From NCBI GenBank assembly GCA_017590115.1, contig JAGGNK010006448.1, positions 10,526,099 to 10,590,098 on the forward strand: a DNA stretch of 64,000 nucleotides, written 5' to 3'. The notes under the pieces were generated by a model that worked only from the letters and a program-made list of their open reading frames with translations, was not told where the DNA came from and did no database searches. A program made the position numbers and the translations under genes. Origin of the DNA: Montifringilla adamsi (Eukaryota; Chordata; Aves; Passeriformes; Passeridae). This document shows positions 62,358-64,000 of the stretch, piece after piece (the stretch's first letter is position 1; every line of letters starts with the position of its first letter).

Positions 62358-64000
62358 TTATATATCTGGGACAGTGATGACAGATAAGAAAATACTGCCT
62401 AGAAATAAAGTCCATTAATAAATGAGATGTAGATGTGGGGAAGAGCAGTTGATTGAATTATTTATAATGCAGTTATAAAATTGCTGAGTTGCTGAGCTTT
62501 CCAGAAACCCATCAATAACATGCATGACCATAGCAGCACTTAGTAGGAGTATAAATAAGCAGGATTTATATATTTATATATATATAGTATTGAAAGTTTT
62601 TTAACTTAGGCAGACACTCCCTGTTAGTGTTTAATTACGCAGTTCCGCAAGAGCTGGAGTTGATTCCCCATTGTACTCTCTATATCATAACTCTGATAAA
62701 AGGTTTGGAAAAGCTTTTTTTTTGTGTTTGCCTCTCTTGGTATTAGTAGGATTGATCTTTTCCTTGCTGTCATTGCATTTCAGACATTCAATGAGCAGCA
62801 CTACAAGCAGGGAGAGAAAGAGGACAGTGTCAAAGACATGAATCATTACCTTCCTATGCCTATGGACAGACAAGCATCCTTCTGGTGAGCTGGAAGGTCT
62901 AATTACACGGGAGTACAGTGAAAAATGTATTCCACTGAGGATACTAATCCTCTCTGGAAAAAACAATAAAATTTAAGAATTGTCCTTAACACTATCACAC
63001 AGGAAAAAAAAAAAATCTTATCATCTAAAACAAGTAGGATTCCCTATACTAGTATGTCCCTTCCCTCTCCAATCACAAGGTAACAATTGATACTTTTTTC
63101 AGTGGAAGTGGAGGGTTGACAAATCCAGATTGTGGAAGTGACGAGCAGATTTCAAAGAAATTCAGCAGAAAGCCTTCTATAACTCCTGTCAATGACCTAT
63201 AACTTTACTTTTTTAAGAATCTGTTTATGAAGCAATTTATTCATGTGAACATCTGCACAAACGTGTAATAGTGAATGTGTTATGCATAAAGAGCAAAATA
63301 GTACAAAAATTAAATAATGATAATACTTGACTCATCGATAAAAAAAATGAATTATGCAATATCTAGTAGAATTTTCAATTTTTAGTTTAGAATTCTCCAC
63401 TTTAATTGCTGAACATTTTTTTTCTAGATTTCTGGGTTCATCTCTGTCTGTGTGCTTTTCAGTCAATTACATATTTATATTTCTGTCTTAATAACATTTT
63501 CTATAATCTTTGTATCTTATTTTTCTTTCTCATAGTTCATCCCAAAAGGAAGTCTTTGCACTGCAGTTTAGTTTGGATGATCAGTTATTTCTCTTCTCTT
63601 GTTGTCCATTGGGGAGATGCTATTTATGCTAGAGATCATTTAGCCCCCTAACCAGATATAACACAAATCCAAGAGAGGTAGCAAAGTTTCATTCCCTTAA
63701 TGAAGGAACACAGAGGGGAATATGAGAATTCTTTCTTGTATTAATCCTAGCCTGTGTATGGTGCTCCTGGGGAGAGCTTCTAACTGGCCACCAATCCATC
63801 TATTAAGCCTCATATTTGATGATGTCAGTGCTGACTTATATGTGTCCAGTAAAGGTGTACCACCTGACAGATTGCTCTGGCTGGGAAAAAAAAAAAATAT
63901 CAAGCAAACAAACAAAAAAAATATTTTTTTAAATTTCATTATCTCCTTTGAATCAGCACTGGTATGATCAATGACTAGACCTAGGAGTTTAAAATAAAAT
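60122..64000 (+). other. GPC6: Intron, final stretch
   Basis: No exon or transposable element was recognised. TA-rich microsatellite sequence occurs at 62321-62366 and again, shorter, around 62566-62587. The gene continues beyond the window. Confidence 0.65.
62321..62366 (+). repeat. (TA)n microsatellite
   Basis: Mostly alternating T and A, including a run of about 30 bases and a TTTATATATTTATATAT extension. A related TTTATATATTTATATATATA segment lies about 220 bp downstream. Confidence 0.93.

Overview
The window is vertebrate, almost certainly avian, nuclear DNA. It is AT-rich and intron-dominated. The repeats are mostly short, 5'-truncated CR1 non-LTR retrotransposons, plus one solo LTR whose terminus (TGACCTGGTT...) resembles avian ERVL-type LTRs. 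I recognise one protein-coding segment: a 392-nt internal exon on the + strand at 9249-9640. It encodes 130 codons of the glypican-6 (GPC6) core protein and is most likely exon 3. Everything else is intron of that gene: about 9.2 kb of the upstream intron and about 54 kb of the downstream intron. Vertebrate GPC6 introns are known to be very long, so a single exon in 64 kb is expected. No bacterial-type genes, CRISPR arrays, tRNA or rRNA genes were seen.

Layout. Positions 1-9248 are upstream intron without a recognisable repeat except simple pyrimidine runs. The exon has a good branch point, polypyrimidine tract and CAG acceptor. Its donor (AAG|gtaatc) is weak and is followed by a G6-T7 run and a 45-base T-tract. 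From 9761 to the end the intron holds eleven CR1 pieces totalling about 4.8 kb, seven minus and four plus. Two pairs (11605-12210 and 36182-37355) are joined in opposite orientation with no gap. There is also a decayed retroviral-type integrase remnant (24925-25300, minus) and a 455-bp solo LTR with a 5-bp target-site duplication (28883-29337, minus). Simple repeats include (AAAAG)n, (CA)n/(TA)n, (TA)n and several A/T homopolymers. One G-rich segment at 24184-24209 fits a G-quadruplex.

The most interesting signals are in the downstream intron. At 26521-26720 two splice-site-like units sit close together. The first is a strong acceptor followed 15 nt later by a consensus donor; this candidate microexon is exactly in frame with the GPC6 exon. 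The second is an acceptor followed after 2 nt by a consensus donor. A similar double AG|GT motif lies at 44684 and 44712. These look like recursive-splicing (ratchet) sites or microexons, which are known from long introns of vertebrate neuronal genes, and they could be tested with RNA data. Also notable are an exact 27-bp direct repeat separated by 1.4 kb (52335 and 53750), a perfect 15-bp hairpin at 32719-32752, and a 45-nt A-tract preceded by AATAAA at 60063.

I found no convincing new multi-gene system. Identifications rest on recognition from memory and on comparisons within this window, not on database searches.
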